Assembly: GCA_016720905.1 (NCBI GenBank)
Contig: JADKJT010000038.1
Coordinates: 1-54,460 of the forward strand
DNA length: 54,460 nucleotides
From: Gemmatimonadaceae bacterium
Lineage (GTDB): Bacteria; Gemmatimonadota; Gemmatimonadetes; Gemmatimonadales; Gemmatimonadaceae
Direction: 5' to 3'
The translations under genes were made by a program, and so were the position numbers. Under the pieces are notes generated by a model, which did no database searches, was not told the DNA's origin, and saw only the letters and a program-made list of their open reading frames with translations. Positions 8,472 to 17,410 of the stretch are shown here, in pieces (the stretch's first letter is position 1; every line of letters starts with the position of its first letter).

Positions 8472-10436
8472 ATGCACAAAGTGTCCGTCATCTTTCTGGT
8501 TGCGATCCTTGGGGTGCCTGTCTCGACTCTCCGCAGTCAGACGTGCGATGTTACGGTGAACGCCTCAGTCGGCGGTACGGCATCGGTGACGAAAGGCGGA
8601 GCCACAGGCGCATGCGGTCGAATGATTTGGGTCAAGGCTGAGCGCGCCGCCTACCACTACTTCACGGGATGGACGCTGGAAACGTCGGCTGGCGTCTCTG
8701 GTCCATCGGCTGCGTGGGGATTTCAGGAATCGGACTCGTTTACGGTCAACACAGCGACACGGATCACACCATCATTCCGTGCCGCCTCGCCATGCAAACG
8801 GAGCGCGGTGCTCGAACGTATTAACTTCGAACGCGGCAAGCCCACCGCCGCGAATCCCTCGGGCCTTCCGGCGCTCTTTGCGGACCGACGACTGATTGTG
8901 GCGGCGGATTCGCACAGCATCTACATGGCACGCACCGCTCTGCTTACGCACATCCAAGAGTTGAATGCCTCAACCAGCACGTTCTTCACCGGCCCTATGT
9001 TCTCGGATCGCATCAAACGGCAAGGTGCCACGACCGGCACCGGCACTACTGAAGTTGCAGCCTCCATGGTGACTTCGGATGGTGTAACGATTGCCGAGAT
9101 GTGGTTGAACAGCATGTCGCCGGATCCGACGTCGCATCGCAGTCTGCTCATGTCCGCCGTGGGCCATGTGGGTGTTGGCGAAATGGGCGGTTACTGGACG
9201 TTTGTGAGCGCGCCGCAAGCAGTCACCGACCCTGGTGATCACTGTCTGGATACGCAGGCAACGGTAGCGCCGGCAGCACCGCTGGCGCCCAACGGTCTCA
9301 CGGCCAGTTGGAGCGTGAACTTCAAGGCCGAGTTGTCGTGGACGGACGTCGCGTCAACCGAACGGGGTTACCTCGTTGAGCGCTGTGCCGGTGCCGGCGG
9401 CAGCGGTTTTGCGCAGATCGATTCGGTGAGCGCCAATATCAACGCGTACCAGAACGGTGGCCTCGCGGCATCCACCAGCTATTCCTACCGAGTGCGTGCG
9501 ACCAATGCCGGCGGTCGCTCAAACTATTCCAACGTCGCGACCATCGTGACCACGGCATTGCCTCCCACGGCACCGAGTGGACTTACCGCTAGTCTGAGCT
9601 CCAGCGCCGTGGCCGCCTTGTCGTGGGTGGATGCAGCGACCACGGAAACAGGGTTTCTCGTAGAGCGTTGCGCCGGTGCGGGCTGCAGCAGTTTTGCTCA
9701 GATCGATTCGGTGGGCGCCAACATCAGCGCGTACCAGAACGTCACCCTTGCCACATCCACCAGCTACTCCTACCGGGTGCGCGCGACCAATGCCGGCAGT
9801 CGCTCCGGGTACTCCAACATCACGACCATCGTCACTGTAGCACCGCCGCCTGCGGCGCCAAGTGGCCTCAACGCACTATCGAGTTGTTCTGGTGGCCAGT
9901 GCAGCAGCGGACGTATTGATCTGACCTGGACCGACAATGCGTTGAACGAAGAGACCTACCGCATCGTGCGCTGCGAAGGAGCCGCCTGCACCAATTTTGC
10001 GGAAATCGGCTCGGTGGGCAACAATATCGCCAGCTTCACGGACCGGACGGTGGCCGTCGGTGTCAGCTACAGTTACCGCGTTGCGGCGTGTCGAAGCGGT
10101 GGCGGGTGCTCGAGCCCATCGAACTCCGCATCGACCAGCGTGAGCGCCGGAAAGCCGGCGGCGCCTACTGCCCTCGTCATCACAACAGTGTCGCGCACGC
10201 AAATCAACCTGTCGTGGACCGACACCGCTAACAACGAGACCTCTTTCCGCATCGACCGCTGTACGGGTCCCGGGTGTACCTCGTTCACGGAGATCGCCAG
10301 TGTCGGGGCGAATATGACGAGCTACCAAAACTCCGGGCTGCTGGCTGGTACCAGCTATACGTACCGTGTTCGCGCGGTGAACGGAGCTGGTGGGTCGAGT
10401 TTCACGAACGCCGCGACCAGCAAAACAACACCCTAG
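8472..10436 (+). CDS. Secreted CAP/SCP-like protein with four fibronectin type III repeats
   Basis: The ATG at 8472 is chosen because it starts a good signal peptide ('MHKVSVIFLVAILGVP', ending near 'TLRSQ'); the frame stays open upstream to a TTG at 8394 but those residues look non-coding. 654 residues. After a small beta domain the region about 110-255 resembles a divergent CAP (SCP/Tpx-1) domain: 'LERINFERGKP', 'AADSHSIYMAR', and 'HRSLLMSAVGHVGVGEMGG'. Four FN3 domains follow, each starting with a Pro-rich 'AP.GL.A' and containing 'LSWTD' and 'YSYRVRATNAG'. The first two are close duplicates. Likely a cell-surface or secreted adhesion or processing protein; catalysis is unknown. Not part of an obvious operon with the next gene, which is on the other strand. 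Confidence 0.75.
   Translation: MHKVSVIFLVAILGVPVSTLRSQTCDVTVNASVGGTASVTKGGATGACGRMIWVKAERAAYHYFTGWTLETSAGVSGPSAAWGFQESDSFTVNTATRITPSFRAASPCKRSAVLERINFERGKPTAANPSGLPALFADRRLIVAADSHSIYMARTALLTHIQELNASTSTFFTGPMFSDRIKRQGATTGTGTTEVAASMVTSDGVTIAEMWLNSMSPDPTSHRSLLMSAVGHVGVGEMGGYWTFVSAPQAVTDPGDHCLDTQATVAPAAPLAPNGLTASWSVNFKAELSWTDVASTERGYLVERCAGAGGSGFAQIDSVSANINAYQNGGLAASTSYSYRVRATNAGGRSNYSNVATIVTTALPPTAPSGLTASLSSSAVAALSWVDAATTETGFLVERCAGAGCSSFAQIDSVGANISAYQNVTLATSTSYSYRVRATNAGSRSGYSNITTIVTVAPPPAAPSGLNALSSCSGGQCSSGRIDLTWTDNALNEETYRIVRCEGAACTNFAEIGSVGNNIASFTDRTVAVGVSYSYRVAACRSGGGCSSPSNSASTSVSAGKPAAPTALVITTVSRTQINLSWTDTANNETSFRIDRCTGPGCTSFTEIASVGANMTSYQNSGLLAGTSYTYRVRAVNGAGGSSFTNAATSKTTP
9275..9844 (+). 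repeat. Direct repeat of an FN3-encoding unit, period 285 bp
   Basis: Two adjacent units (about 9275-9559 and 9560-9844) align with a 285-bp offset, for example CAGATCGATTCGGTG at 9414 and again at 9699. The period is 95 codons, one FN3 domain. The copies share long stretches, so the duplication is recent relative to the third and fourth FN3 domains of the same gene, which are more diverged. Confidence 0.75.
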
Positions 10437-10678
10437 TCGATGGCCAGCTTCCGGTCGACACGTTCTCCCTGTGATTGTCGGACCCGTTGTTCGCAGCTTT
10501 TAAAGGTATTGCTGGATCAAAACAGCTGGACGCTGAGGTCGTCGTGACCACTGGCAGACCTTCACCAGAGGACACGGTGAGCATTTCCAGAACGCGCGTT
10601 TGGGCTTCGCAAGGCAGTTGTACGTTTACGCAAGTGTTCTAGGATCCCTGGAGTGCGGTGACAACCTGCTTTAGGTCG

Positions 10679-12667
10679 CTACGGAGTCTTCAGGGTCGTT
10701 AACCCCACATCATCCAGCAGAATGGCGCCGACTTTCGCGCGATCGAACACCAGTCGAATCGTCCGCAGCGTGCCCGGATCGAACGTGGCGTTGGCCTTGG
10801 TGAATGACGCCGTGGGCAGCACATAAGTCTGCATCACCGGCTCGGACAGCGTGGGGAACTGCGTCTTGTCGCGGCCGCGTCGGCGATAGATGTACGCGTC
10901 CAACGGAATGCGCACCGCGCCGAAATCCGACAACGGCAGGCGCACGGTATGCCCCGCGGCATCTTCCAACTCCACGCTGACATCGGTCGGGTGCTTGGTG
11001 GTGTCCTTGGGTGTTGGCTTGGGCTTTGGCGGCGCCTTCTTCTTGGCTGCCGGTTTGCCAGTGCTGTCCTTGCTGGCGGTGCTGTCACGCTTGGTGGTGT
11101 CCCTGGGCAGTTTGCGCGGCCCCGGTGTCTGCGTGGTTGCGCCAACGGTAAGGAGCAGGGCGCTGGAGGCGTCAGGGTGCCATGCCGCACGGAGTGAATC
11201 CGGCACAGTGAAGCTCACGCGCGCCGGGGTGCGCGGCGTCGTCGTGTCCTTGCCCACGGGCGTGTTGTTCCAGCCCAGCGTCACGACATTGCTGCGAAAC
11301 GTCGAACCGCGTGAACGCACGGGCACGTCGTTCTCCTTCCAGGTGGAGAGTGACTCAGCTGCAATCCGCACGCCGGGCGCAGTTCCGGTGGTGAGGTCGA
11401 CATCCTCTTCGAAGGTGGCCAGATACTTCGTGTTCGCATCGCCGTAGCGGTTCATGTACATCGTGGGCGGCAACCAGTCGCCGGCGGCGCGGTGGTCGCG
11501 AAACATCACCTGATACTCGGTGCGGTCGCGCAGCACGGTTTCCAGGAATCCACTGATCACCACGCGTCCGAACTGGCGTTGCTGCTCGCCCGGAATGAGC
11601 GCCTTCAACTGCAGACTGCGGTCGGAAAAGAACCCGTTGTCCTTGTTGTTCCAGACGGTGTTCCATTGCCCGTGGTTGGCACGGTACATGAAGATGGCGC
11701 TCTTGAACTGCGGTCCGGGCTTCGTGTACTTGATGCGATTGTACTGCATCAGCCCCTGGAACGTCGACACGTCACCATCGTGCGAACCGTGGATGACGAG
11801 GTAGCTGTAGTCGGACAGCGGCGTGGGGCGTTCGGTGGGCAGGTACTGCCCGTCCACGGGGGCGATGGCGACGAGGCCCTTGATGTCGAAATTGAAATCG
11901 AACTTCTGGTTCGCGTCATCGGGATAGTACGGCAGGCGATTGAACGCGCCGGCCACGGCCACGGCTTCACCGCCACGCGAATGACCCATGAGGGCGATGC
12001 GCGTCATGTCGATCTTGTGATGGAGCGGCTTCCCCGCCGAGTCGTTCAGGGCGCGGAACACCTCGAGATGCTTGAGCAGCATCCAGCCGCGCGCATCGTT
12101 CTCGCCGCGAATGCCGCCGTTGAGGAAGTTCTCGTCAATGGACGCCAGGATGAATCCGCGGGAGGCGAGGAGTTCGCCCAGCCACTGATACCCTGGATCG
12201 GAATACTCCTCCATGCTGTGGTTGCCGTGCACCACCAGCACCAGCGGGAAGGGACCGTCGCCGTCGGGATACCAGACCCGCGCATTGAGCGGGAACTTCG
12301 TGTTGTCGTAGCCCCAGTACTTCTTGCGCGACTTGGCCTGCGCCGGCTCCATGCGGGCGAAGGGCGAGGCATCAACCGTCCCGGTGCGGTAGGTGGCCGA
12401 ATCGCGGAATTCGGGCCGCCGCGAATTGCCGGCAGCGCCATAGTACAGTTTCCGCACTGCGAGCGAGCCCGGGACGCCGGGGTTGGGGGCGGTGATGGTC
12501 CGATGGGCCAACACGCGATCGGCATCGCTGGGTACGAGGGTCAGCGGCTGCGTGCAACCGGCCAGTACGCCTATCGAGAGGCTGGAGAGCAGCAGCGGAC
12601 GGCGGAGCGCGGACCAACCGGCTCGACGCAGGGACGCCACAGGGGAAAAAACAGAAAGGGTGGGCAC
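10679..12667 (-). CDS. Lipoprotein alpha/beta hydrolase (esterase/lipase-like)
   Basis: 662 residues. The N-terminus has a basic segment, a hydrophobic core and a lipobox 'VLAGC', so an outer- or inner-membrane lipoprotein is likely. The alpha/beta-hydrolase core shows 'VLVVHGNHS' (oxyanion region), then 'ALMGHSRGGEAVAV' with the nucleophile Ser230, and an acid in the 'VIHGSHDGDVS' loop; the catalytic His is probably in 'YRANHGQWN'. The C-terminal third is a beta-rich extension interrupted by a Lys/Pro/Thr-rich low-complexity linker ('KKKAPPKPKPTPKDTTK'). The fold resembles chlorophyllase and PAF-acetylhydrolase type lipases; the substrate cannot be told. It is transcribed alone and diverges from the aminotransferase, with only 75 bases between the two starts. 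Confidence 0.8.
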   Translation of the reverse strand: MPTLSVFSPVASLRRAGWSALRRPLLLSSLSIGVLAGCTQPLTLVPSDADRVLAHRTITAPNPGVPGSLAVRKLYYGAAGNSRRPEFRDSATYRTGTVDASPFARMEPAQAKSRKKYWGYDNTKFPLNARVWYPDGDGPFPLVLVVHGNHSMEEYSDPGYQWLGELLASRGFILASIDENFLNGGIRGENDARGWMLLKHLEVFRALNDSAGKPLHHKIDMTRIALMGHSRGGEAVAVAGAFNRLPYYPDDANQKFDFNFDIKGLVAIAPVDGQYLPTERPTPLSDYSYLVIHGSHDGDVSTFQGLMQYNRIKYTKPGPQFKSAIFMYRANHGQWNTVWNNKDNGFFSDRSLQLKALIPGEQQRQFGRVVISGFLETVLRDRTEYQVMFRDHRAAGDWLPPTMYMNRYGDANTKYLATFEEDVDLTTGTAPGVRIAAESLSTWKENDVPVRSRGSTFRSNVVTLGWNNTPVGKDTTTPRTPARVSFTVPDSLRAAWHPDASSALLLTVGATTQTPGPRKLPRDTTKRDSTASKDSTGKPAAKKKAPPKPKPTPKDTTKHPTDVSVELEDAAGHTVRLPLSDFGAVRIPLDAYIYRRRGRDKTQFPTLSEPVMQTYVLPTASFTKANATFDPGTLRTIRLVFDRAKVGAILLDDVGLTTLKTP

Positions 12668-12742
12668 GTGGGGACGTTACGGGCAAGAACGTTCTCCCGC
12701 CACGCTTCCGGGACGACTCCCCGTGGCGCATGTTTTGCCGCT

Positions 12743-14107
12743 ATGGACAGACGCCATTTCGTTTCCGCGCTGGCCGGGGCCTCCGCCCTCCCCGGCCTTT
12801 CCTCCGTTCTGCCGCCGACCTTCGCCCCCGGGGCGATGCGCCGGTTACTGGACGCAGTCGACGTCGCGAAGAGCCGGGGGGCCATGCTTTTCGATCCCAA
12901 CGCCCCCGCGTGGCGAGGGAACCCCGCGCAGGACGCCGCCTTCGCGGCCGACGAGGACTTCTGGGAGCCCGTCCAACGGGCGTTCGACCTCGATCGCACG
13001 TGGATCAACCTGAACAATGGGGGGTGCTCGCCGGCGCCCACCCATGTGCTCGATCAGATGATCCGCGATATCAAGTACTCGAACGAGTTGCCGGTCATCC
13101 AGATGTGGCGCGATCTCGAGCCACGCATCGAGGTGGTCCGCCGCGAACTGGCGCTCGAGTTCGGTTGTGACATCGAGGAAATGGCGATCACCCGCAACGC
13201 GTCCGAGGCACTGGAGACGCTCATCTTCGGTATCGACCTCAAGGCCGGTGACGAGGTGATTGTCAGCAACCAGAACTACGGACGCATGCTGAACGCCTGG
13301 CGTCAGCGCGAGCGGCGCGAAGGCATTGTGGTGAAGGAAATCTCCTTTCCCGTTCCCTCGACATCCGCGCAAGCCATCGTCGACCGTTTCGCCGCCGCCA
13401 TCACCCCTCGCACGCGGGTGATGGAGATTACGCACATCACGAACCTCACCGGCCAGATCCTGCCGGTGAAGGAGATCGTGGCGATGGCGCGCGCCAAGAA
13501 TATCGAAGTGTTCATCGATGGGGCGCATGCGTTTGCACAGTTTCCGTTCACGCGCGACGATCTGGGGGCGGACTACTACGGCACCAGTCTGCACAAGTGG
13601 CTGCTGGCGCCCATCGGCACGGGCTTCCTGTATGTGCGCAAGGCGAAGCAGAAGAGCATCTGGCCCTTGATGGCCGCCACACCGGCGCAGGACAACGATG
13701 TCCGCAAGTTCGAGGAAATCGGCACGCATCCGGCGGCCAATCACAATGCCATCGGCGTCGCGCTCACCTTCCATCGCGCGCTCGGCGCGGGACGGAAGTT
13801 CGCTCGTTTGACGTATCTGCGCGATCGCTGGGCCAAGCGCCTGCTGGCCGAAGGCAAGGGACGGGTGAAGATCCTGACGCCGATGGATTCGCCCATGGGC
13901 GGTGGCATCGGTTTCTTCAACGTGGACGGGCTCGATCCCTCCAAGCTGGGCAACTGGCTGATGGGACAGCATCGCGTCGTGCAAACGCCGATCACGCACG
14001 CCGAGTTCAGCGGCATCCGTGTGACGCCCAACGTGTATACCACGCTCGAGGAAATCGATCGTTTCGCGGAGTTGGTGCTGCGCGCGATGCGTACCGGCAT
14101 CGCCTGA
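12743..14107 (+). CDS. Tat-exported class V aminotransferase (isopenicillin-N-epimerase-like, PLP)
   Basis: 454 residues. The frame is open far upstream, but that part is antisense to the hydrolase; ATG 12743 begins a twin-arginine signal ('MDRRHFVSALAGASALPG'). The mature part has the features of fold-type I class V PLP enzymes: 'LNNGGCSPAP', 'ITRNASEALETLIFG', 'VFIDGAHAFAQFP' with the Asp that contacts the pyridine nitrogen, and 'YYGTSLHKWLLAPIGTGF' with the Schiff-base Lys285. Class V relatives include cysteine desulfurases and isopenicillin N epimerase; secretion by Tat fits export of a cofactor-loaded protein. The reaction is not predictable from sequence alone. The next gene starts 16 bases downstream, suggesting a bicistronic unit. 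Confidence 0.85.
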   Translation: MDRRHFVSALAGASALPGLSSVLPPTFAPGAMRRLLDAVDVAKSRGAMLFDPNAPAWRGNPAQDAAFAADEDFWEPVQRAFDLDRTWINLNNGGCSPAPTHVLDQMIRDIKYSNELPVIQMWRDLEPRIEVVRRELALEFGCDIEEMAITRNASEALETLIFGIDLKAGDEVIVSNQNYGRMLNAWRQRERREGIVVKEISFPVPSTSAQAIVDRFAAAITPRTRVMEITHITNLTGQILPVKEIVAMARAKNIEVFIDGAHAFAQFPFTRDDLGADYYGTSLHKWLLAPIGTGFLYVRKAKQKSIWPLMAATPAQDNDVRKFEEIGTHPAANHNAIGVALTFHRALGAGRKFARLTYLRDRWAKRLLAEGKGRVKILTPMDSPMGGGIGFFNVDGLDPSKLGNWLMGQHRVVQTPITHAEFSGIRVTPNVYTTLEEIDRFAELVLRAMRTGIA

Positions 14108-14123
14108 CCGGGACGACCGACGC

Positions 14124-14786
14124 ATGCTGAACGGGATTCGGTGGCGCCGCCTTGCCGCGTTTGTGGGGTGTGTCACCCCGCTGACGATCGGTGCGCAGTC
14201 GTTTGAAGGCGCGATCATGATTCGTGTCGTGGCCGGCGGCCGCAATGGTCCGGCCACCGCCGACTCGGTAGAGTACCTGAGCCGCGGCGGCAACGTGCGC
14301 ATCAACATGATGTCGCCTGCCGGCGCGGTGTCCATTCTCGCGCTCGCGACGGAAGGGAAAACGTATGCAGTGCTGGCGACACAGCGCGCGTACATGGAGA
14401 TGTCCGCCGGGGATGCGGCGGGCTCGGTGGCCGAGTCGGCCGGCGCGACAACGATTTCCAGATCCGGACGGAAGGAAACGATCGCGGGCTACGAGTGTGA
14501 GCATGTGCTCGTCGAGTCCAACGGGGCCACCGGTCCGCAGAAGACCGATATGTGCCTGACCAAGGCATTGGGACCATACGTCAATCCCGTGTCGGGACTC
14601 GCGGGCGCGCGATTGACGCCGTGGCAGCGTCAGCTGGCATCCGAGGGTGGTTTCCCGCTCAAGGTCACGCTGTCAGACGGGTCGGTGGCACTTGAGGTGA
14701 CCAGAATCCAGAAGCGTCGCGTGAGCGATACACTGTTCCGCATCCCGGCGGACTTCAGCAAGATGGAGATGCCGAAGCGCCCGTAG
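14124..14786 (+). CDS. Secreted DUF4412-like protein
   Basis: 220 residues with an N-terminal signal peptide ending near 'TIGAQSFEG'. The rest is a predominantly beta protein with 'ADSVEYLSRGGNVRI', 'TYAVLATQRAYMEM', 'IAGYECEHVLVES' and a C-terminal 'LFRIPADFSKMEMP', which together match the pattern of DUF4412 proteins (periplasmic, beta-barrel-like lipid-binding fold, function unknown). It lies 16 bases after the aminotransferase and is probably co-transcribed. No catalytic residues are visible. Confidence 0.7.
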   Translation: MLNGIRWRRLAAFVGCVTPLTIGAQSFEGAIMIRVVAGGRNGPATADSVEYLSRGGNVRINMMSPAGAVSILALATEGKTYAVLATQRAYMEMSAGDAAGSVAESAGATTISRSGRKETIAGYECEHVLVESNGATGPQKTDMCLTKALGPYVNPVSGLAGARLTPWQRQLASEGGFPLKVTLSDGSVALEVTRIQKRRVSDTLFRIPADFSKMEMPKRP

Positions 14787-14839
14787 GTTCCATGGTTCCC
14801 TTGTTCCATCCGTGGCAGAACGACACAGCATTGCCCTGG

Positions 14840-14943
14840 CGTGGTGCAACACCACGGGACGGGGCTGAAACCTCCGTCCCGTCGTCACGTTAGGGCATAC
14901 AGATGCGCGGTGCCTCCGTCATGCAGACGCGGCCTCGCACCGC
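14840..14943 (+). promoter_or_regulatory. Structured leader with three hairpins upstream of a small membrane protein gene
   Basis: Three inverted repeats lie in a row: CGTGGTG/CACCACG at 14840-14856, GGGACGG/CCGTCCC at 14856-14880, and GCGGTGC/GCACCGC at about 14906-14943. A strong CGGAGGA ribosome-binding site follows and then ATG 14971. The arrangement looks like a folded 5' leader, possibly a cis-regulatory RNA, or a terminator for the preceding gene. I do not recognise a known riboswitch class. Confidence 0.4.
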
Positions 14944-14970
14944 CCCCTGTAACTGTCGGAGGACTTTCTC

Positions 14971-15267
14971 ATGATCGCGTTCATTCTGTCATTCGCCATC
15001 GCATCGGCCGTCGCCATCGTGCTGCATGGCGCCGCGCGCCGTTTCGTGCGTAACCGGCTCCGCTATGTTGATGCCGTGCAGAAGGCCATCGTGCCGTGGG
15101 CTGCAGGTGGCGCGGCGTTTCTTCTGGGTGCGCTGATTGTCCCCGTGTTGCCGCTGGTCGGCCTTGGAACAGCGCTTACTGCGGCGCTTGCAGTGGGCTC
15201 CGGGGTTGCGGCTGGCGCGAAAGACATTCGGCAGGGCATCTCACCGGTCGTGTACGGCGGTCGCTGA
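14971..15267 (+). CDS. Small integral membrane protein
   Basis: 98 residues, with a good ribosome-binding site (CGGAGGA, 8 bases before ATG). There are at least two hydrophobic segments: residues 1-20 ('MIAFILSFAIASAVAIVL') and about 45-80 ('AAGGAAFLLGALIVPVLPLV' onward), with a basic loop between them. It carries no recognised domain. The C-terminus 'AGAKDIRQGISPVVYGG' is polar. A structured leader precedes it; it ends 9 bases before the convergent CPBP protease gene. Function unknown. Confidence 0.65.
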   Translation: MIAFILSFAIASAVAIVLHGAARRFVRNRLRYVDAVQKAIVPWAAGGAAFLLGALIVPVLPLVGLGTALTAALAVGSGVAAGAKDIRQGISPVVYGGR

Positions 15268-15276
15268 GGCCTTTCG

Positions 15277-15957
15277 CTACATCCAGTATTCGTACTTCCC
15301 GGTCGCAAACACGAACGCAGACAGCGCACCATTCGTGACGGCGTGCACCAGTACGATGTCACCGAGCGATTTGGTGCGCCAGAACCACCAGTTGTAGACC
15401 AGGCCGCACACCAGACCGACTTCCCAATAGGGGCCGTGCTCGACGGCGAAGAGCACCGAAGAGATCAGAAACGCCGTCGCGGTGTAGCGCCCCAACGGCA
15501 CGGATTGCCAATCGGGGTTGACGATCCAGCGGGGCAACCATCCGCGCCAGAACAACTCCTCAAGAATCGGCACCAGCAAGGCGGCGCGCACGACGCGCAA
15601 CGTCACCACCAGGGGATTGGCCAGATCGGCCGGCGCAATGGAGTTGGTGAGCGTTCCGGTCAGACCGTTCTGGAATAGCCAGTGACTCCGCCAACCCGGC
15701 ACCAGCAGGTCTGGTGCAACCCACAGCGCGCACACCGCCAATCCAAGCGCTACACTGCCGAGCGCGTGTTGTACGCGCAGCGTGCGGATGATGGATCCGG
15801 AGGCGACCACGAGGACGGTGACCAGCACCGTGACGCGGAGGATTGACTCCCACGGCTGTCCAAACGGCAGCAGTGGAGCGGCGGCCAGCAGGGCCATGAA
15901 GACGGCAAAGGGCGCGACCCAGGCCAGCAGGGGATACCGCAGCAACAACGAACGCAT
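15277..15957 (-). CDS. CPBP-family intramembrane metalloprotease (CAAX-protease-related)
   Basis: 226 residues from ATG 15957; the frame is open further upstream but those 33 residues lie over the lipocalin-like gene and are not typical. The protein is hydrophobic with about 6-8 membrane segments. Family motifs are present: Glu133-Glu134 with Arg138 in 'ILEELFWRGW', 'LFAVEHGPYW' with the second-motif His, and 'DIVLVHAVTNG' with the third-motif His. CPBP enzymes are Rce1/CAAX-type glutamate proteases. The compact size and 'PFAVFMALLAAAPLLPFG' beginning resemble the subfamily linked to exosortase/PEP-CTERM systems; no exosortase is in this window. It is 22 bases downstream of the small lipocalin-like gene on the same strand, so the two may be one unit. 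Confidence 0.75.
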   Translation of the reverse strand: MRSLLLRYPLLAWVAPFAVFMALLAAAPLLPFGQPWESILRVTVLVTVLVVASGSIIRTLRVQHALGSVALGLAVCALWVAPDLLVPGWRSHWLFQNGLTGTLTNSIAPADLANPLVVTLRVVRAALLVPILEELFWRGWLPRWIVNPDWQSVPLGRYTATAFLISSVLFAVEHGPYWEVGLVCGLVYNWWFWRTKSLGDIVLVHAVTNGALSAFVFATGKYEYWM

Positions 15958-15979
15958 TGGCAGGAAGGGAGCGGGGAGG

Positions 15980-16294
15980 TTACGTGTTGAACACGCCGTC
16001 GTAGTGTTCTCGCACGAGCATCGCCTGAGCGCCGGCGAAGTCCAGCAGGAGTACATCGCCCTCGCCGTGCACGATGCGCACGGTCATGGCGTGGGGTGCC
16101 GCAGGATTGTCGGTGTGCAGCAGGTCGCCTTCCACCCGATAGAGCAGCGCGATAATCTGATCCTTGCCGCCAACATCGACGTGGTAACGCATCTGTCCGT
16201 CACGGAGAAACTCCATGCGGACGCCCGGTGCGAAGTCGAGCGTGGGATCGGCGCGCATGAGGCGCCAGGTGCCGAGCAACCAAAGGGGAGCCAT
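15980..16294 (-). CDS. Small lipocalin-like domain protein
   Basis: 104 residues from ATG 16294 (a TTG at 16300 is in frame just before). 'WLLGTWRLMRADPTLDFAP' followed by short alternating beta strands ('MRYHVDVGGKDQI', 'LLYRVEGDLLHTD', 'VLLLDFAGAQAML') fits the short lipocalin-like proteins annotated in many bacteria. It has no signal peptide and probably acts in the cytoplasm. It stands divergent to the DUF547 gene and just upstream of the CPBP protease gene. Ligand unknown. Confidence 0.55.
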   Translation of the reverse strand: MAPLWLLGTWRLMRADPTLDFAPGVRMEFLRDGQMRYHVDVGGKDQIIALLYRVEGDLLHTDNPAAPHAMTVRIVHGEGDVLLLDFAGAQAMLVREHYDGVFNT

Positions 16295-16324
16295 GAACAA
16301 CGCTGCAGAGGGTCGGAGTCGCGC

Positions 16325-17164
16325 GTGCTGATATCTAATGCGCGGTCATCGGGTTGGCACACGTGGTCGCGCCTGCGCGGTCTGGTGCCCGCCGCGATGG
16401 GATTGGTCGCCCTGATGCTTGCCGCAGCAAGGCCGGCGCCCGCACAAACTCCCGTGGACCACCGGCGCTTCGACGTTCTCCTGCAACAGCACGTGGTCAA
16501 CGGGTATGTCGACTATGACGCATTCGCCCGTGCGCCGGAATTCGCGCAATACCTGGCGTCGCTCGATCGGGTACGACCGGAAACGCTTGACGAGGACGAA
16601 CGGCTGGCGTTCTGGCTCAACGTGTACAACGCCTTCACGATTCAGCTCATCGTCACGCACCATGAGACCGAATCGATCCGCCACATCAACAAGGCACTGG
16701 GCGTGCTGCAACTCAAGGGCCCCTGGAGCGAACCCATCGTCCGCGCGGCGGGACGGCGGCTGACGCTGGATGACGTCAATCATGGCATCATCCGCAAGGA
16801 GTTTGGCGAGCCGCGCATTCACTTTGCGCTGGTGTGCGCGGCCATGGGTTGCCCGCCGCTGCGCAGTGAAGCGTATACCGGCGCGCGTCTGGTCGATCAG
16901 CTCAACGATCAAAGCCGACGGTTCCTCCGGGAGTCACCCGCCAAGAACCGGTTCGAGCGACGCGTGTTGTTTCTGAGCCCCATCCTGACCGCTTACCGCA
17001 CGGACTTTGGCCCGACCACACAGGACCTGAGCCGCGCGCTGGCCCCGTGGTTCGACGGCGCCGACAAGGACCTGATGATGAAGGGACGGGTATTCATTCG
17101 GGAAACCCCGTTTGACTGGACTTTGAACAGTCAGGCCAAAGCCAAGGCCCGCGGGCTGATGTGA
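16325..17164 (+). CDS. Secreted DUF547 protein
   Basis: 279 residues from GTG 16325, which follows GGAG at about 7 bases; the frame is open further upstream but that part is antisense to other genes. A signal peptide ends near 'AAARPAPAQ'. The mature protein contains the DUF547 hallmark 'LAFWLNVYNAFTIQLIV' and 'IHFALVCAAMGCPPLRSEAY', followed by 'LNDQSRRFL'. DUF547 is widespread in bacteria and plants; some relatives have a papain/transglutaminase-like fold, and the Cys in 'CAAMGCPP' is a candidate nucleophile (inference). It is monocistronic. Confidence 0.8.
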   Translation: MLISNARSSGWHTWSRLRGLVPAAMGLVALMLAAARPAPAQTPVDHRRFDVLLQQHVVNGYVDYDAFARAPEFAQYLASLDRVRPETLDEDERLAFWLNVYNAFTIQLIVTHHETESIRHINKALGVLQLKGPWSEPIVRAAGRRLTLDDVNHGIIRKEFGEPRIHFALVCAAMGCPPLRSEAYTGARLVDQLNDQSRRFLRESPAKNRFERRVLFLSPILTAYRTDFGPTTQDLSRALAPWFDGADKDLMMKGRVFIRETPFDWTLNSQAKAKARGLM

Positions 17165-17410
17165 CGCCGAATGTGACGTTTCAGTTGTCTGTGTAGTCGC
17201 ACAGAAGACTCGCTGCCGGGTCGCCGTTCCCGCCGCCGTGCCCGCGCCCTTTCAAGGGCCCAACCGGAGCCGCCCATGCATGACGAAACCCGTCGTCGCA
17301 GTGCCCGAGTTCACGCGCTTCGCCTTGATCGTGCCGCGATCGCCCAAGGTGGGATTGCCGCGACCATCACTTTTGTCGTGGCGTGGATTATTCAAGTCTG
17401 GTAGGGTGGG

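Noticed and set aside
11492..12742. Long plus-strand open frame joined to the aminotransferase frame
   Set aside because: It is antisense to the well-supported lipoprotein hydrolase; the aminotransferase protein clearly starts with a Tat signal at 12743.
14840..14970. Cobalamin or fluoride riboswitch
   Set aside because: The B12-box and the fluoride consensus are not present; only generic hairpins are seen.
15277..15957. Proof of a PEP-CTERM/exosortase system
   Set aside because: The CPBP protease resembles that subfamily, but no exosortase, PEP-CTERM tail or prosortase gene is in the window.
15782..16324. Upstream open frame continuing into the DUF547 gene
   Set aside because: It lies over the CPBP protease and lipocalin-like genes on the other strand; GTG 16325 has a good ribosome-binding site and signal peptide.
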